Assembly: GCA_035760965.1 (NCBI GenBank)
Contig: DASTRY010000089.1
Span: 26,362-90,361 of the forward strand
Origin: JADGHX01 sp035760965
Lineage (GTDB): Bacteria > Pseudomonadota > Gammaproteobacteria > Steroidobacterales > Steroidobacteraceae
Length of the DNA: 64,000 bases
Direction: 5' to 3'
In this document: piece by piece, positions 34,312 through 43,050 of the stretch
Layout: the number at the start of each line of letters is the position of its first letter
How positions within the stretch are numbered: the stretch's first letter is position 1
Notes under the pieces: generated by a model
Seen by the model: only the letters and a program-made list of their open reading frames with translations
The model's database searches: none
Told to the model about the DNA's origin: nothing
Position numbers and translations under genes: made by a program

Positions 34312-36174
34312 ATGCAAACGAGGCGTTTTGCGGGGACTGCGGCTCTCATGGTCGCGGGGTGGCTGGGATTGTCGATCGCACAGGCCGCGACGCCGAAGGG
34401 CGAGGAAGTGTTCCAGCGCGCGTGCGCGGGCTGCCACACGAATACGCCACCGCCGGCCCGTAAGCTCGGAGAGCCCCCGCCGGATCCCTCGGCCCTGGCG
34501 CCGCGCGCAGTTCCGCCGGATCGCCTCAAGCTCTTCACGCCCGAGGCGATCCTGAATGCGCTCACGAACGGCAAGATGCAGGCGCAGGCCGCAAGCCTGA
34601 GTCCAGCCGAACGCCGCGCGGTTTCCGAATTCGCGAGCGGGCAGACGTTCAGCGCGTCCGCAGCGGCCAAGAAGAACAGCCTGTGCAAGTCCGTCCGGCC
34701 GATGACGGACATCGACCACGGCCCGCGCTGGCTCGGATGGGGCAACGGCGTCGAGAACGTGCGCTATCAACCGCAGGAGCAAGGCAAGCTCACCGCGGCG
34801 GACCTGCCCAAACTCGAGCTGAAGTGGGCCTTCGGCTACGCGAACATCGGCTCGGCGCGCGCGGCGCCTACGGTCGTGGGGAATCGCTTGTTCGCGGCGA
34901 GCGAGAACGCAGAGGTGCACGCGCTCGATCCGAAGACCGGGTGCACGTACTGGACCTACAAGGCGGATTTCGGTGTGCGCGTCGCGCTCAGCGTCGGTCA
35001 CTATCGAGGCGGCACCGCCGTCTATTTCGCCGACACGCGCGCCAACGCGTACGCGCTCGATGCGAACACCGGCAAGCTGATCTGGAAGACGAAAGTCGAT
35101 CAGCATCCGATGGCGGGAGTCACCGGCGCGCCGGTGTTCTTCGACGGCAAGCTGTACGTGCCCGTGCAGGGCATCAGCGAAGAGGGCACCGGGTCCTTCA
35201 ACAATTATGCGTGCTGCACGTTCCGCGGCAACTTGACCGCGCTCGACGGCAACACCGGCGCCATCGTCTGGAAGACGTACACGGTGGATGAGACGCGTCC
35301 GACCGGCAAGAGCAAGACGGGTGTGCAGATGTACGGCCCGGCCGGCGGCAGCATCTGGTCGCCGCCGACCATCGACGCGAAGCGTCGCCTCGTCTACGTC
35401 GGGACGGGCAATGGTTTTGCCGACCCGCCCCAGAAGATGACCGACGCGGTCATCGCGATGGACCTCGATACCGGCGCGGTCAAGTGGTTCAACCAGATCC
35501 TGCCGAACGACTCGTGGGCGATGGGCTGCAAGGCGAAGAACCCCGACAACCCGGCGTGCCCGGAGACACTCGGTCCGGACTTCGATTTCTCCGCGCCGCC
35601 CGCGCTCGTTCACACGGCGAGCGGCGATCGGCTCGTGCTGCCGCAGAAATCCGGCCTCGGCTTCGCGCTCGATCCGGACGCGGGCGGGAAGGTGCTGTGG
35701 CAGTACCGCTTCGGGCAGGGCAGCGGGCTCGGCGGTCAATGGGGCACGAGCAGCGACGGCGAGCTCGCCTTCTTTGGCACCGCGGACATGCTCACGCCCA
35801 CTCCGGGCGGCATGCACGCGGTGCGCATCGCCGATGGCAGCCTCGCGTGGAAAGTGCCGCCGCAGGCCAAGCTGTGCGGCGACAAGCCCGGATGTAGCGC
35901 GGGTCAGGGGAGCGCGACGACCGTCATCCCCGGCGCGGTGCTGAGCAGCGGGATGGATGGCGGCCTGCGCGCGTACTCGACGAAGGACGGCTCCATCCTC
36001 TGGCTCTACGACACCAACAAGGAGTTCACGACGGTGAACGGTGTGCGCGCGCGGGGCGGCAGCATGGACGGGGCGGGGCCCGTGGTCGTCGACGGCATGA
36101 TGTACGTGAATTCGGGCTACGGCGGCTTGATCGGCGTGCCTGGGAACGTGCTGCTGGCGTTCGGCATCGACTAG
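34312..36174 (+). CDS. Cytochrome c / PQQ-binding beta-propeller dehydrogenase (polyvinyl-alcohol-dehydrogenase-like)
   Basis: A 620-residue exported protein. After a signal peptide (about 1-26) comes a short cytochrome c domain with the haem-binding CAGCH (38-42), then a PQQ propeller of repeated 'VHALDPKTG', 'AYALDANTGKLIWKTK', 'LTALDGNTGAIVWKTY' and 'AMDLDTGAVKWF' blades. N-terminal haem followed by propeller is the layout of polyvinyl alcohol dehydrogenase, the reverse of classical quinohaemoprotein alcohol dehydrogenases. It would oxidise an alcohol in the periplasm and pass electrons to a cytochrome; the substrate is not known. ATG 34312 follows GGGGGA; ATG 34294 in frame would add six residues. 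Confidence 0.88.
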   Translation: MQTRRFAGTAALMVAGWLGLSIAQAATPKGEEVFQRACAGCHTNTPPPARKLGEPPPDPSALAPRAVPPDRLKLFTPEAILNALTNGKMQAQAASLSPAERRAVSEFASGQTFSASAAAKKNSLCKSVRPMTDIDHGPRWLGWGNGVENVRYQPQEQGKLTAADLPKLELKWAFGYANIGSARAAPTVVGNRLFAASENAEVHALDPKTGCTYWTYKADFGVRVALSVGHYRGGTAVYFADTRANAYALDANTGKLIWKTKVDQHPMAGVTGAPVFFDGKLYVPVQGISEEGTGSFNNYACCTFRGNLTALDGNTGAIVWKTYTVDETRPTGKSKTGVQMYGPAGGSIWSPPTIDAKRRLVYVGTGNGFADPPQKMTDAVIAMDLDTGAVKWFNQILPNDSWAMGCKAKNPDNPACPETLGPDFDFSAPPALVHTASGDRLVLPQKSGLGFALDPDAGGKVLWQYRFGQGSGLGGQWGTSSDGELAFFGTADMLTPTPGGMHAVRIADGSLAWKVPPQAKLCGDKPGCSAGQGSATTVIPGAVLSSGMDGGLRAYSTKDGSILWLYDTNKEFTTVNGVRARGGSMDGAGPVVVDGMMYVNSGYGGLIGVPGNVLLAFGID

Positions 36175-36248
36175 CCCTACGCGCCGCCGCCGCTGCGGCG
36201 AGCGGCGCTCTCGACTCGCGGGCCGCAAACGCGGAAGCTTGCGGCCCC

Positions 36249-37046
36249 ATGGCGAAAGACATCACCGCCGCGGTGCGCGAGGTCTGCCTCTTTTTCCCCG
36301 AGGCCGAGGAGTTTGTCTCGCACGGCTCCCCGAACTATCGGGTGCGCGGCAAGACCTTCGCCGCGTACTGCGTGAATCATCACGGCGACGGCCGCATCGC
36401 CTTGTGGCTCGCCTCGCCGCCCGGCGCGCAAGAGGTGCACACGCGCGGCGAGCCGAAGCACTTCTTCGTCCCGCCGTACGTCGGGCCGCGCGGCTGGCTC
36501 GGCGTGAACCTCGACAAGGGGCTCTCGTGGAAGCGCATCGCCGTGCTGGTGCGCGAAGCGTACGAGAAAGTTGCGCCCAAGCCGCTCATCGCGAAGATCG
36601 GCAAGACGATCGAGATCGCGCCGCCGACCGCGAAGCTCGCTCCGACCGACATCGATCCGATGCAATCGAAGCGCGCGCAGGCGGTGCTGAAGAGGCTGCG
36701 AAAGATCGCAGGGGCGTGGCCGGAGGTGGCCGACGCCCGGCAGTTCGGCGCGCCGGTGCTGAAGGTGGGGCAAAAGACCTTCGCGCAGGCGTACTACAAC
36801 GCGAAGCGGCTGAAGCTCGGTTTCTGGGTGGGTGTGGAGCGGCAGCCCCTGCTCACGCTCGACGAGCGGTATACGCTCCCCAAGTACACGGCTCACATCG
36901 GTTGGATCGAGCTCGACGTGCACGAGTCCGCGGACTGGGACGAGATCCGCGCGCTCGCGCTCGACAGTTATCGGCACTTCGCCAAGAAGTCCACGCTCGC
37001 CGCGCTCGAGCCGACCCTACGCTCTGCAAGCAAGAGGACCCCATGA
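36249..37046 (+). CDS. MmcQ/YjbR-family protein with two tandem domains
   Basis: A 265-residue cytosolic protein composed of two related halves. Domain 1 (about 1-118) has 'EEFVSHGSPNYRVRGKTFAAY' and 'GWLGVNLDKGLSWKRIAVL'. Domain 2 (about 138-250) has 'ADARQFGAPVLKVGQKTFAQAY' and 'IGWIELDVHESADWDEIRAL'. Each matches the single-domain YjbR fold (CyaY-like, 'double-wing' DNA-binding proposed), normally about 115-120 residues, so this is an internal duplication. Function is unknown. The stop overlaps the RidA start by 4 bases (ATGA), so the two are co-translated. Confidence 0.85.
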   Translation: MAKDITAAVREVCLFFPEAEEFVSHGSPNYRVRGKTFAAYCVNHHGDGRIALWLASPPGAQEVHTRGEPKHFFVPPYVGPRGWLGVNLDKGLSWKRIAVLVREAYEKVAPKPLIAKIGKTIEIAPPTAKLAPTDIDPMQSKRAQAVLKRLRKIAGAWPEVADARQFGAPVLKVGQKTFAQAYYNAKRLKLGFWVGVERQPLLTLDERYTLPKYTAHIGWIELDVHESADWDEIRALALDSYRHFAKKSTLAALEPTLRSASKRTP

Positions 37047-37384
37047 CGATCAATCGATTCGACGCAGGCCCGCGCATGAGTCAGGCGGTGGTTCACAACG
37101 GCACGGTGTATCTCGCCGGGCAGGTGGCGAAGGGCGCGACGGTGCGCGAGCAAACGACACAGGTGCTGAAGCAGATCGATGCGCTGCTGAAGCAAGCCGG
37201 CACCGACAAGTCGAAGCTGCTGTCGGCGACCATTTGGCTCACGAGCATGGCGAACTTCAGCGAGATGAACGCCGTGTGGGATGCGTGGGTGTCGCCCGGC
37301 AATCCGCCGGCGCGGGCCACCGTGGAGGCGAAGTTGGCCTCGCCCGAGTACGCGGTGGAGATCGCCTGCATCTGCGCGCTGTGA
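37043..37384 (+). CDS. RidA-family protein (YjgF/YER057c/UK114)
   Basis: A 113-residue protein with the RidA pattern: 'MSQAVVHNGTVYLAGQVAKG', 'QTTQVLKQIDALLKQAGTDK' and 'PPARATVEAKLASPEYAVEI', in which the Arg of PPARATVE is the residue that binds substrate carboxylate. RidA proteins hydrolyse reactive enamine/imine intermediates from PLP enzymes and form trimers. AGAGGA precedes the ATG, which overlaps the stop of the YjbR-like gene. The class resembles the 'RidA-like' subgroup lacking parts of the classic archetype. Confidence 0.92.
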   Translation: MTINRFDAGPRMSQAVVHNGTVYLAGQVAKGATVREQTTQVLKQIDALLKQAGTDKSKLLSATIWLTSMANFSEMNAVWDAWVSPGNPPARATVEAKLASPEYAVEIACICAL

Positions 37385-37539
37385 AAGGTGGGTCCCGCGC
37401 GGTGCCGTGAGATGTGCGCCGCGCGCGCGGTGCGGCCGACAGGTCACGTGCGGGAACGATCGCGTCGACCATTCCACGGGAAATCCCCGCGCGCACAGGC
37501 TCGCGTTCGCCGCGAACCCGAAGGCAGTCGCCGAGCGAG

Positions 37540-38337
37540 TCAGGCGTCGAACCGATACGACGCCATGGACACGCCCCACACGTGATCGCGAAACGCGAGG
37601 TGCCCTTGACTCGTGCCCGCCGCGCCGGCGGCGACCATCAGCGGGATCAAGTGCTCCTCACGCGGATGCGCCTGCCGTGCAGCCGGCGCTTCGCTCCAAC
37701 GTGAGAGCAGCGCATTACGCGTCTCGGTATCGCGCTCTTCGACGGCGCGCGTGAGCCACGCTTCGAACGTTTCCGAGACGGGGCCGGCGGTGGGGCTCAT
37801 GCGGAGCGCGCGCAGATTGTGGTAGCTCAGCCCACTGCCGACGATCAGCACGCCTTCATCTCGCAACGGCTGCAAGGCCGCGCCCATGCGAATGTGCTCG
37901 CTCGCATCCAGACTCGATCGCAGCGACAGCGACACGATGGGCACGTCCGCATTCGGATACATCACCGCGAGCGGCACGAACGTCCCGTGATCGAACCCGC
38001 GCTCGGCATCTTCGGCCACGCGGATGCCGGCACTCTCCAGCAGCCCACGCACGTGTTGCGCCAGCTCCGGCGAGCCCGGTGCCGCGTATCGGATGTGATA
38101 CGTGTGCTCGGGGAAGCCGTAGTAGTCGTACACCATAGGCGGTTGCGATGACGTCGCCACGGTGAACTCCGCTTCTTCCCAGTGCCCGGAGACGGAGAGA
38201 ATGGCGCGCGGCTTCGCGGGCAGGCTCGCGGGCAAGCGCTGTAGAAATCCGAACGTGCCCGCGAAGTCCGCGCGCCGCTCGTCGATCCACGGCCAGGGCC
38301 CGCCGCCGTGAGAGATGAAGAGAGTGGGCAATTTCAT
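37540..38337 (-). CDS. DODA-type extradiol aromatic ring-opening dioxygenase (YgiD/LigB family)
   Basis: A 265-residue protein starting 'MKLPTLFISHGGGPWPWID'. Likely metal and active-site histidines are H10 (SHGGGP), H52 (SGHWEE), H117 (GFDHGTFVPL) and H229 (EEHLIPL), the set seen in class III extradiol dioxygenases of the DODA group. Bacterial members can cleave catechols such as DOPA. A second in-frame ATG at 38346 would add three residues. It lies on the same strand as, and 66 bases downstream of, the CoA-transferase gene. Confidence 0.9.
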   Translation of the reverse strand: MKLPTLFISHGGGPWPWIDERRADFAGTFGFLQRLPASLPAKPRAILSVSGHWEEAEFTVATSSQPPMVYDYYGFPEHTYHIRYAAPGSPELAQHVRGLLESAGIRVAEDAERGFDHGTFVPLAVMYPNADVPIVSLSLRSSLDASEHIRMGAALQPLRDEGVLIVGSGLSYHNLRALRMSPTAGPVSETFEAWLTRAVEERDTETRNALLSRWSEAPAARQAHPREEHLIPLMVAAGAAGTSQGHLAFRDHVWGVSMASYRFDA

Positions 38338-38403
38338 GGCGCGCATCGTAGCGCTCGGTCTGCCTCCATAGCGAGCCGCGGAGCCTTGGCAGCCGCTGCA
38401 CGA

Positions 38404-39636
38404 CTAGACGACCTTCGCCTCCCGCAGACGAGCGATCTCCGCAGGCGAGAGACCGGCGACGCGCTGCAAGACTTCGTCGGTATCTTGGCCGAGCAACGGC
38501 GGCGGGCGCTCGTAGCGCGCGGGCGTTGCCGAGAAGCGCAGCGGATTGCGAATGCCCGCGACTTCGCCGCCGAGCGGGTGCGGGAGCGTGATCCGCAGCT
38601 CGCGGTGCTTCACTTGCGGATCATCGAACACCTGATCGAGCGAGTTGATGGGGCCGCTCGGCACGTCGACGGCGCTCATCGCATCGACGAGTCGCGCCAT
38701 CGGCCATTGGCGGGTCTGCGACTCGATCAATTCCGCGAGCGCGCGCCGGTTGCGCACGCGATCGGCATTGGTGACGAAGCGCGGATCGTCAGCGAGCGCG
38801 TCGAGCCCGAGCACGGCGCACAGCTTGCGGAACTGCGCATCGTTTCCGACGGCGATGATGATGTGCCCGTCGCGTGTGGCGAACGTGCGGTAGGGCGCAA
38901 GATTCGGATGCTCGACGCCCGTACGACCCGGAGGCGTGCCGCCGACGAAGTAGTTCTGCCCTTGGTTGGCCATCATGCTGACGACGGTATCGAGCAGCGC
39001 GAGATCGATGTGCTGCCCCTCGCCGGTCGCGTCGCGATGATGAAGCGCCGCGAGAATACCGATGGTCGCGTACAACCCCGTGGTCAGATCGCCAACCGCG
39101 ACGCCGACTCGCAACGGCCCCGCACCGGGCTCGCCGTCCGGAATGCCCGTGATGCTCATGAGGCCGCCCATGCCTTGCACCAGATAGTCGTAACCGGCCT
39201 GCTGCGCGCGCGGCCCCGTCTGGCCGAAGCCGGTGATCGAGAGATAGATGATCCGCCGATTCAGCGCGCGGATCTGCTCGTACCCGAGACCCTTGCGCGC
39301 GAGGTCGCCGGTCTTGAAGTTCTCGATGAAGACATCGCTCTGCGCGGCCAGACGCTCGATGACCGCGCGTCCCTCCGGCGTGGCGATGTCGAGCGAGACG
39401 GACTGCTTGCCCCGATTCGTGCTGAGGTAGTACGCAGACTCGTGCGTCTCGCGACCGGCACCATCGCGCAGCCAAGGCGGGCCCCAGTGGCGGGTGTCGT
39501 CGCCCGTGCCCGGTTTCTCGATCTTGATGACTTCCGCGCCGAGGTCGGCGAGCACTTGCGTGCACCACGGGCCGGCCAGGATACGGCTCAGATCGAGCAC
39601 GCGTATGCCCACCAGGGGTCCGGAGCTGTCATGCAT
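38404..39636 (-). CDS. CaiB/BaiF-family (type III) CoA-transferase
   Basis: A 410-residue protein. It begins 'GIRVLDLSRILAGPWCTQVL', contains 'NRGKQSVSLDIATPEGR' (CoA binding), the active-site Asp D150 in 'QQAGYDYLVQGMGGLMSITG', and 'VPSGPINSLDQVFDDPQVKHR', all typical of type III transferases that move CoA between carboxylic acids. The acceptor acid is unknown. Start 39636 is the normal family N-terminus; the open frame upstream runs across the opposite-strand small gene. It may be co-transcribed with the dioxygenase gene behind it, suggesting aromatic or organic acid metabolism. Confidence 0.93.
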   Translation of the reverse strand: MHDSSGPLVGIRVLDLSRILAGPWCTQVLADLGAEVIKIEKPGTGDDTRHWGPPWLRDGAGRETHESAYYLSTNRGKQSVSLDIATPEGRAVIERLAAQSDVFIENFKTGDLARKGLGYEQIRALNRRIIYLSITGFGQTGPRAQQAGYDYLVQGMGGLMSITGIPDGEPGAGPLRVGVAVGDLTTGLYATIGILAALHHRDATGEGQHIDLALLDTVVSMMANQGQNYFVGGTPPGRTGVEHPNLAPYRTFATRDGHIIIAVGNDAQFRKLCAVLGLDALADDPRFVTNADRVRNRRALAELIESQTRQWPMARLVDAMSAVDVPSGPINSLDQVFDDPQVKHRELRITLPHPLGGEVAGIRNPLRFSATPARYERPPPLLGQDTDEVLQRVAGLSPAEIARLREAKVV

Positions 39637-39663
39637 CGGCCGTTCACTCCTACAATGCCGCCC

Positions 39664-39879
39664 ATGCGAATCGGCAAGCCTCTCATCCTCACCACGACCA
39701 CTCTCGGCATCGGGCTCGGCCTCTACGAGGCGTGGCATTTCGCCGGCGGCCTGGTGTTCCTGATGATCGCATTGATGAGCGTCATCGGCGTGGCAATCGG
39801 TTCGATCGTCGCTACGGTTCGCCGCGAGAAACGCGAGGAGGAGGCGGCGCGCCGCGCGGCCGCCGAAGCAACGAAGTGA
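39664..39879 (+). CDS. Small membrane protein with basic/acidic C-terminal tail, unknown function
   Basis: A 71-residue protein: two adjacent hydrophobic helices (about 6-20 and 27-52) followed by a strongly charged tail ('RREKREEEAARRAAAEA'). I do not recognise a family. ATG 39664 or 39655 are both in frame; a TACAAT box at 39651-39656 could be the -10 of its promoter, which would favour the later start. It diverges from the CoA-transferase gene with a 27-base gap between starts. Confidence 0.5.
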   Translation: MRIGKPLILTTTTLGIGLGLYEAWHFAGGLVFLMIALMSVIGVAIGSIVATVRREKREEEAARRAAAEATK

Positions 39880-39901
39880 AGGGGCTCATCCGGTCGCGCT
39901 A

Positions 39902-40025
39902 GTCGGGATCGTCGCGGGCGTCGGCGAGGCGCTGCTCGCGATGCGAGCACCGGCCAGGCAGTTCGCGCTGGTCGGAATTGTCGCGAACGTCGGCGAGGCG
40001 CTGCTCGCGATGCCGGCACCCGGCC
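39902..40025. repeat. 69-bp direct repeat, two imperfect units, in a convergent gap
   Basis: A block beginning GTCGGGATCGTCGCG at 39902 recurs at 39971 as GTCGGAATTGTCGCG, with the shared core GTCGGCGAGGCGCTGCTCGC. The second copy decays after about 50 bases. It fills much of the 309-base gap between the small membrane protein and the converging unknown secreted-protein gene. No promoter is expected there because both flanking genes end in the gap. Confidence 0.75.
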
Positions 40026-40142
40026 CGCCCGTGCTCGCCGTGGCCGGCGGTCGAATCAGTCGGTACGCGTCGTGCGCGCCGGTGCGCCGAAAGTGCGGGG
40101 TTCGAGCACGCTCGCGACAGCGTACGACACCCTCGCAGGCGA

Positions 40143-40172
40143 GCCCGACGACGTTGCGCAGCGTCGTCGGGC
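40143..40172. terminator. Hairpin in the convergent gap
   Basis: GCCCGACGACG / CGTCGTCGGGC, an 11-bp stem with an 8-base loop (40143-40172), 16 bases beyond the stop of the minus-strand secreted-protein gene. No clear T-run on either strand, so it may serve as a weak bidirectional terminator. Confidence 0.45.
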
Positions 40173-40188
40173 ATCATTGCTATGCTCT

Positions 40189-41442
40189 CTAGAGCCCCAG
40201 TTCCTTCTCCAGCTCGTCCGCCGCCTTCTTGTTGGCGGCTTTTGCGGACGCCTGCTGCTGTTGCAGGGCCTTGCGCGCGGCCTCGGCCTGCTCGCGCATC
40301 GCCTGCACTTTCGCCGGATCGCTGAATTCCTTTTGCAGCTCGGCGGCCTGCCGCTGAGCGGCGTCGATCTGCGGTTGCATCTTCTGCATGGCGAGCTGGT
40401 TCTGCTTCTGCCGAGCCGCGTCCGCCTTGGCGGCGTCGCCCGCGACGTCGTAATACTCCGCGGCGAGCGCGTAGCGCTTCTTCGCGCTCGCTTCATCGCC
40501 GAGCTTGGCCGCCTGCGCCTTGATGGCCGCGACGCGCGCATCCGTCTTCGACGGCTCGAGGCTCTGCATGGTGATGAACGACATCGCCGCATCGAGCAGC
40601 TTCGGCGCGCCGCTGTACTTCTGGACGAGCAGCTGCGCGTGCTGGTCCGCGCGCTGCGTGAACGCCGCTTCCGCCTGTTTTGCGAGTCGCTCGTCGCCGC
40701 CGTTCAAGCCCCACATGCGCATCGTTTGCAGCTCTCTGCGCGAGGTCTCGAGCGGATCCTCCTGCCGCCACTTCTGCGCGAACGCCTGATGCGCGCTCAT
40801 CGTGCGCTGCACGGCGGCCGCATCCGTCGGATCGTCCGCGCGGCTCTGCACGAGCTGCACGTACTCGCGCAGATAGGTTTCGCTGAACGCCGCAGCTTCG
40901 CGCTGCGCGGCGCGCTCGAAGCCCTTTGCCGGCATCGCCATGACTTCGGCAATGAGCTTCGGGTCCGGCCGGTACGCGCCGGCGGCTTTGATCGCGGCGG
41001 CGTTGTTGGTCTGGAAGGACTCGAGGCTGCGCGTGTCGAAGTGCTCGCGCGCCGCCTGGAACGCCGCCGGCTCGTCGGCCTTGGCTCGGGTGAGCTCCAT
41101 GAACATGCGATCGGCGTGCGCGAAGTGCCCGCCGGCCTCATAGAGCTCGAATGCCAGTTTCGTGTTGCCGCTCTTCTCGGCGGCGCTGCCGAGCGTGAGA
41201 CCCAGAGGCGCGGCGCGCGCGGCGGCATCCGCTTCCACCGGATTCACGGGCTCGCACGCGTAGCCTTCCGCGGCACGGTACGCGCGGAGCGCCTGCTCGA
41301 GCTTGCCCTGTTTCTCGAACGTCAGCGCCGCCTGGTAGCTGCGCTTCTTGTCGGCGACGAAAGGCCCCGGGCAATCCGCGAGCGCCTGCCCGACCATCAA
41401 AGACCCGAAAAGCACTGCGGCAATGGAAAGTTTCAGTCTCAT
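40189..41442 (-). CDS. Exported helical protein with C-terminal coiled coil, unknown function
   Basis: A 417-residue protein with a signal peptide (about 1-22, ending QALA) and two early cysteines. The body is helix-rich and TPR-like ('YQAALTFEKQGKLEQALRAY', 'KLAFELYEAGGHFAHADRMF', 'RYALAAEYYDVAGDAAKADA'). The last 80 residues are Gln/Ala/Lys-rich coiled coil ('QIDAAQRQAAELQKEF'). I do not recognise a family. The layout suggests a periplasmic assembly or scaffold factor. It is on the same strand as, and 127 bases behind, the DUF4412 gene. Confidence 0.65.
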   Translation of the reverse strand: MRLKLSIAAVLFGSLMVGQALADCPGPFVADKKRSYQAALTFEKQGKLEQALRAYRAAEGYACEPVNPVEADAAARAAPLGLTLGSAAEKSGNTKLAFELYEAGGHFAHADRMFMELTRAKADEPAAFQAAREHFDTRSLESFQTNNAAAIKAAGAYRPDPKLIAEVMAMPAKGFERAAQREAAAFSETYLREYVQLVQSRADDPTDAAAVQRTMSAHQAFAQKWRQEDPLETSRRELQTMRMWGLNGGDERLAKQAEAAFTQRADQHAQLLVQKYSGAPKLLDAAMSFITMQSLEPSKTDARVAAIKAQAAKLGDEASAKKRYALAAEYYDVAGDAAKADAARQKQNQLAMQKMQPQIDAAQRQAAELQKEFSDPAKVQAMREQAEAARKALQQQQASAKAANKKAADELEKELGL

Positions 41443-41569
41443 AGCGAGGATTCCGAGTTGAAACGCGCCGAGCTCTCCCGGCGCCGATGCCAGAATTCAC
41501 CCAGCGATCGCGAGCGCGGTGGCAGCCGGCGCGTCACAGCGGCCGGCTGCAACTCGCTGCGTTCGCATT

Positions 41570-42376
41570 TCAATGCCGATGAAAGAGCCCGCGCGCCGCG
41601 CTACCGAGCGCAGAGATGCCGGACTTCGCGGCCGCGCCGGCAACGCTCGGCTGCTCCGTCTGACGAGAGCTCGCGCCGCCCGTATCCGCTGTGTCCGCGG
41701 CGCCATTCGCATGCGTCGCATCGGACGCATTCGGTGCTGCGCTGCTGCTCGCTCCTGCCGCCCGGCCCGCGCCGAACGCGCCCAGACCCGCGACACCGCT
41801 GAATTTCGGCAGCGCCTTGTAGTCGGCCGGCACTTCGAAGAGCTGCGGGTCCTGCGCCCCGATCTGCACGTTCTTCAGCGTGAGCGTCATGCGCGTCTTG
41901 GCGCGCTCGCTCTTGCTCAGCATGTCCATCTTGATCGCGATGCCGTCGCTCGTGATCCACATGAAGCCGCCGCCGCTGCCGTCCTTCATCACGGCCTTGT
42001 ACTTCGTGGTCGGCAGACCCTCGATCGTCTCGTGGCCCACCTCGGTGATGTCGACCTGATCGGCCGCCTGCGCGCCGGCCTGCTTCTTCGCCTGCGCGAA
42101 ATCGAGCTGCTGGTACATGTGCTGCGCCGGCATGAGCATGTAGCCGACTTGCTTGTCGTGGCGCAGGATCAGGATGGTGCTCATGCCGCTCATGGTGCTC
42201 TCCTGCCGTTCCATGCCGCGAGCCGCGTAGACCTTGCCGGTGATGGTGCCGGCCTCGGTCTCGATGATCCGATCCGCGGAATAGGACACCGTGGGTGCCG
42301 GCAGCGGCGCGCCGTGCGAGGGCGCGGCCATGGCCGCCAGACAGAGCGCGAGGGGCAGCGCGAGGCGCGTGAGCAT
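41570..42376 (-). CDS. Exported DUF4412-domain protein
   Basis: A 268-residue protein with a signal peptide (about 1-23). The central beta-rich part has 'YSADRIIETEAGTITGKVY', 'HMYQQLDFAQAKKQ', 'VGHETIEGLPTTKYKAVMKD' and 'FEVPADYKALP', the DUF4412 pattern that resembles periplasmic lipid-binding (LolA-like) folds. From about residue 200 it becomes low-complexity (Ala, Ser, Gly, Thr) and ends 'GLFHRH'. Role unknown; lipid or hydrophobe binding is plausible from the fold only. Confidence 0.72.
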   Translation of the reverse strand: MLTRLALPLALCLAAMAAPSHGAPLPAPTVSYSADRIIETEAGTITGKVYAARGMERQESTMSGMSTILILRHDKQVGYMLMPAQHMYQQLDFAQAKKQAGAQAADQVDITEVGHETIEGLPTTKYKAVMKDGSGGGFMWITSDGIAIKMDMLSKSERAKTRMTLTLKNVQIGAQDPQLFEVPADYKALPKFSGVAGLGAFGAGRAAGASSSAAPNASDATHANGAADTADTGGASSRQTEQPSVAGAAAKSGISALGSAARGLFHRH

Positions 42377-42462
42377 GACGAGTCTCCCGTGACTTAAAGT
42401 GGTGAGGTCGACCCTTGCGGGCCGTTTAACCTCTCTAGCGGGAAGCCGTCCGGAATCAGCTC

Positions 42463-43050
42463 ATGACCAAGCCCAACGCCCCGTCCTGCGAGCGCAATCG
42501 GGCGCCGATCCTGGAGGTGCTGCTGCGCCACCTGACAGAACGCCGCCGGATTCTCGAAATCGGCAGCGGCACGGGCCAGCACGCGGTGTATTTCGCTCCC
42601 GCGTTCCCCCGTGCGCTCTGGCAGACGTCAGACCTCGAGGAGAACCTGCCCGGCATCCGGATGTGGCTGGACGAAGCGGCCCTGCCGAACACCCCTCCGC
42701 CCATCGCGCTGGACGTCCGGGGACCATGGCCCAAGGATCGCTACGACGCCGTGTTCACGGCGAATACGCTGCACATCATGAGCTGGCCGGAGGTGCAGAG
42801 CTTTTTCCGCGGACTGGGGGAGGTGCTCGAGCCGGAGGCGACCGTCGTCGTGTACGGCCCCTTCAACTACGGCGGTCAGTTCACGAGCGAGAGCAATCGC
42901 GCCTTCGACGGGTGGCTCAAGGCCCGCTCGGTCGTGAGCGGTATCCGCGATTTCGAGGCAGTGGATGCGCTCGCGAGCGCGATCGGTCTGCGCTTGATCG
43001 AGGACTGTGAAATGCCTGCGAACAATCGCACGCTCGTTTGGCGGCGCTAG
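42463..43050 (+). CDS. DUF938-family SAM-dependent methyltransferase
   Basis: A 195-residue protein with the class I methyltransferase SAM-binding motif 'RRILEIGSGTGQHAVYFAPA', an acidic second motif ('WQTSDLEENLPGI') and the DUF938 signature 'DAVFTANTLHIMSWPEVQSF' and 'VYGPFNYGGQFTSESNRAFD'. The substrate is unknown. The start ATG at 42463 directly precedes the typical 'APSCERNRAPIL' block. Its stop codon shares the sequence CTAG (43047-43050) with the stop of the converging DedA-rhodanese gene. Confidence 0.92.
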   Translation: MTKPNAPSCERNRAPILEVLLRHLTERRRILEIGSGTGQHAVYFAPAFPRALWQTSDLEENLPGIRMWLDEAALPNTPPPIALDVRGPWPKDRYDAVFTANTLHIMSWPEVQSFFRGLGEVLEPEATVVVYGPFNYGGQFTSESNRAFDGWLKARSVVSGIRDFEAVDALASAIGLRLIEDCEMPANNRTLVWRR

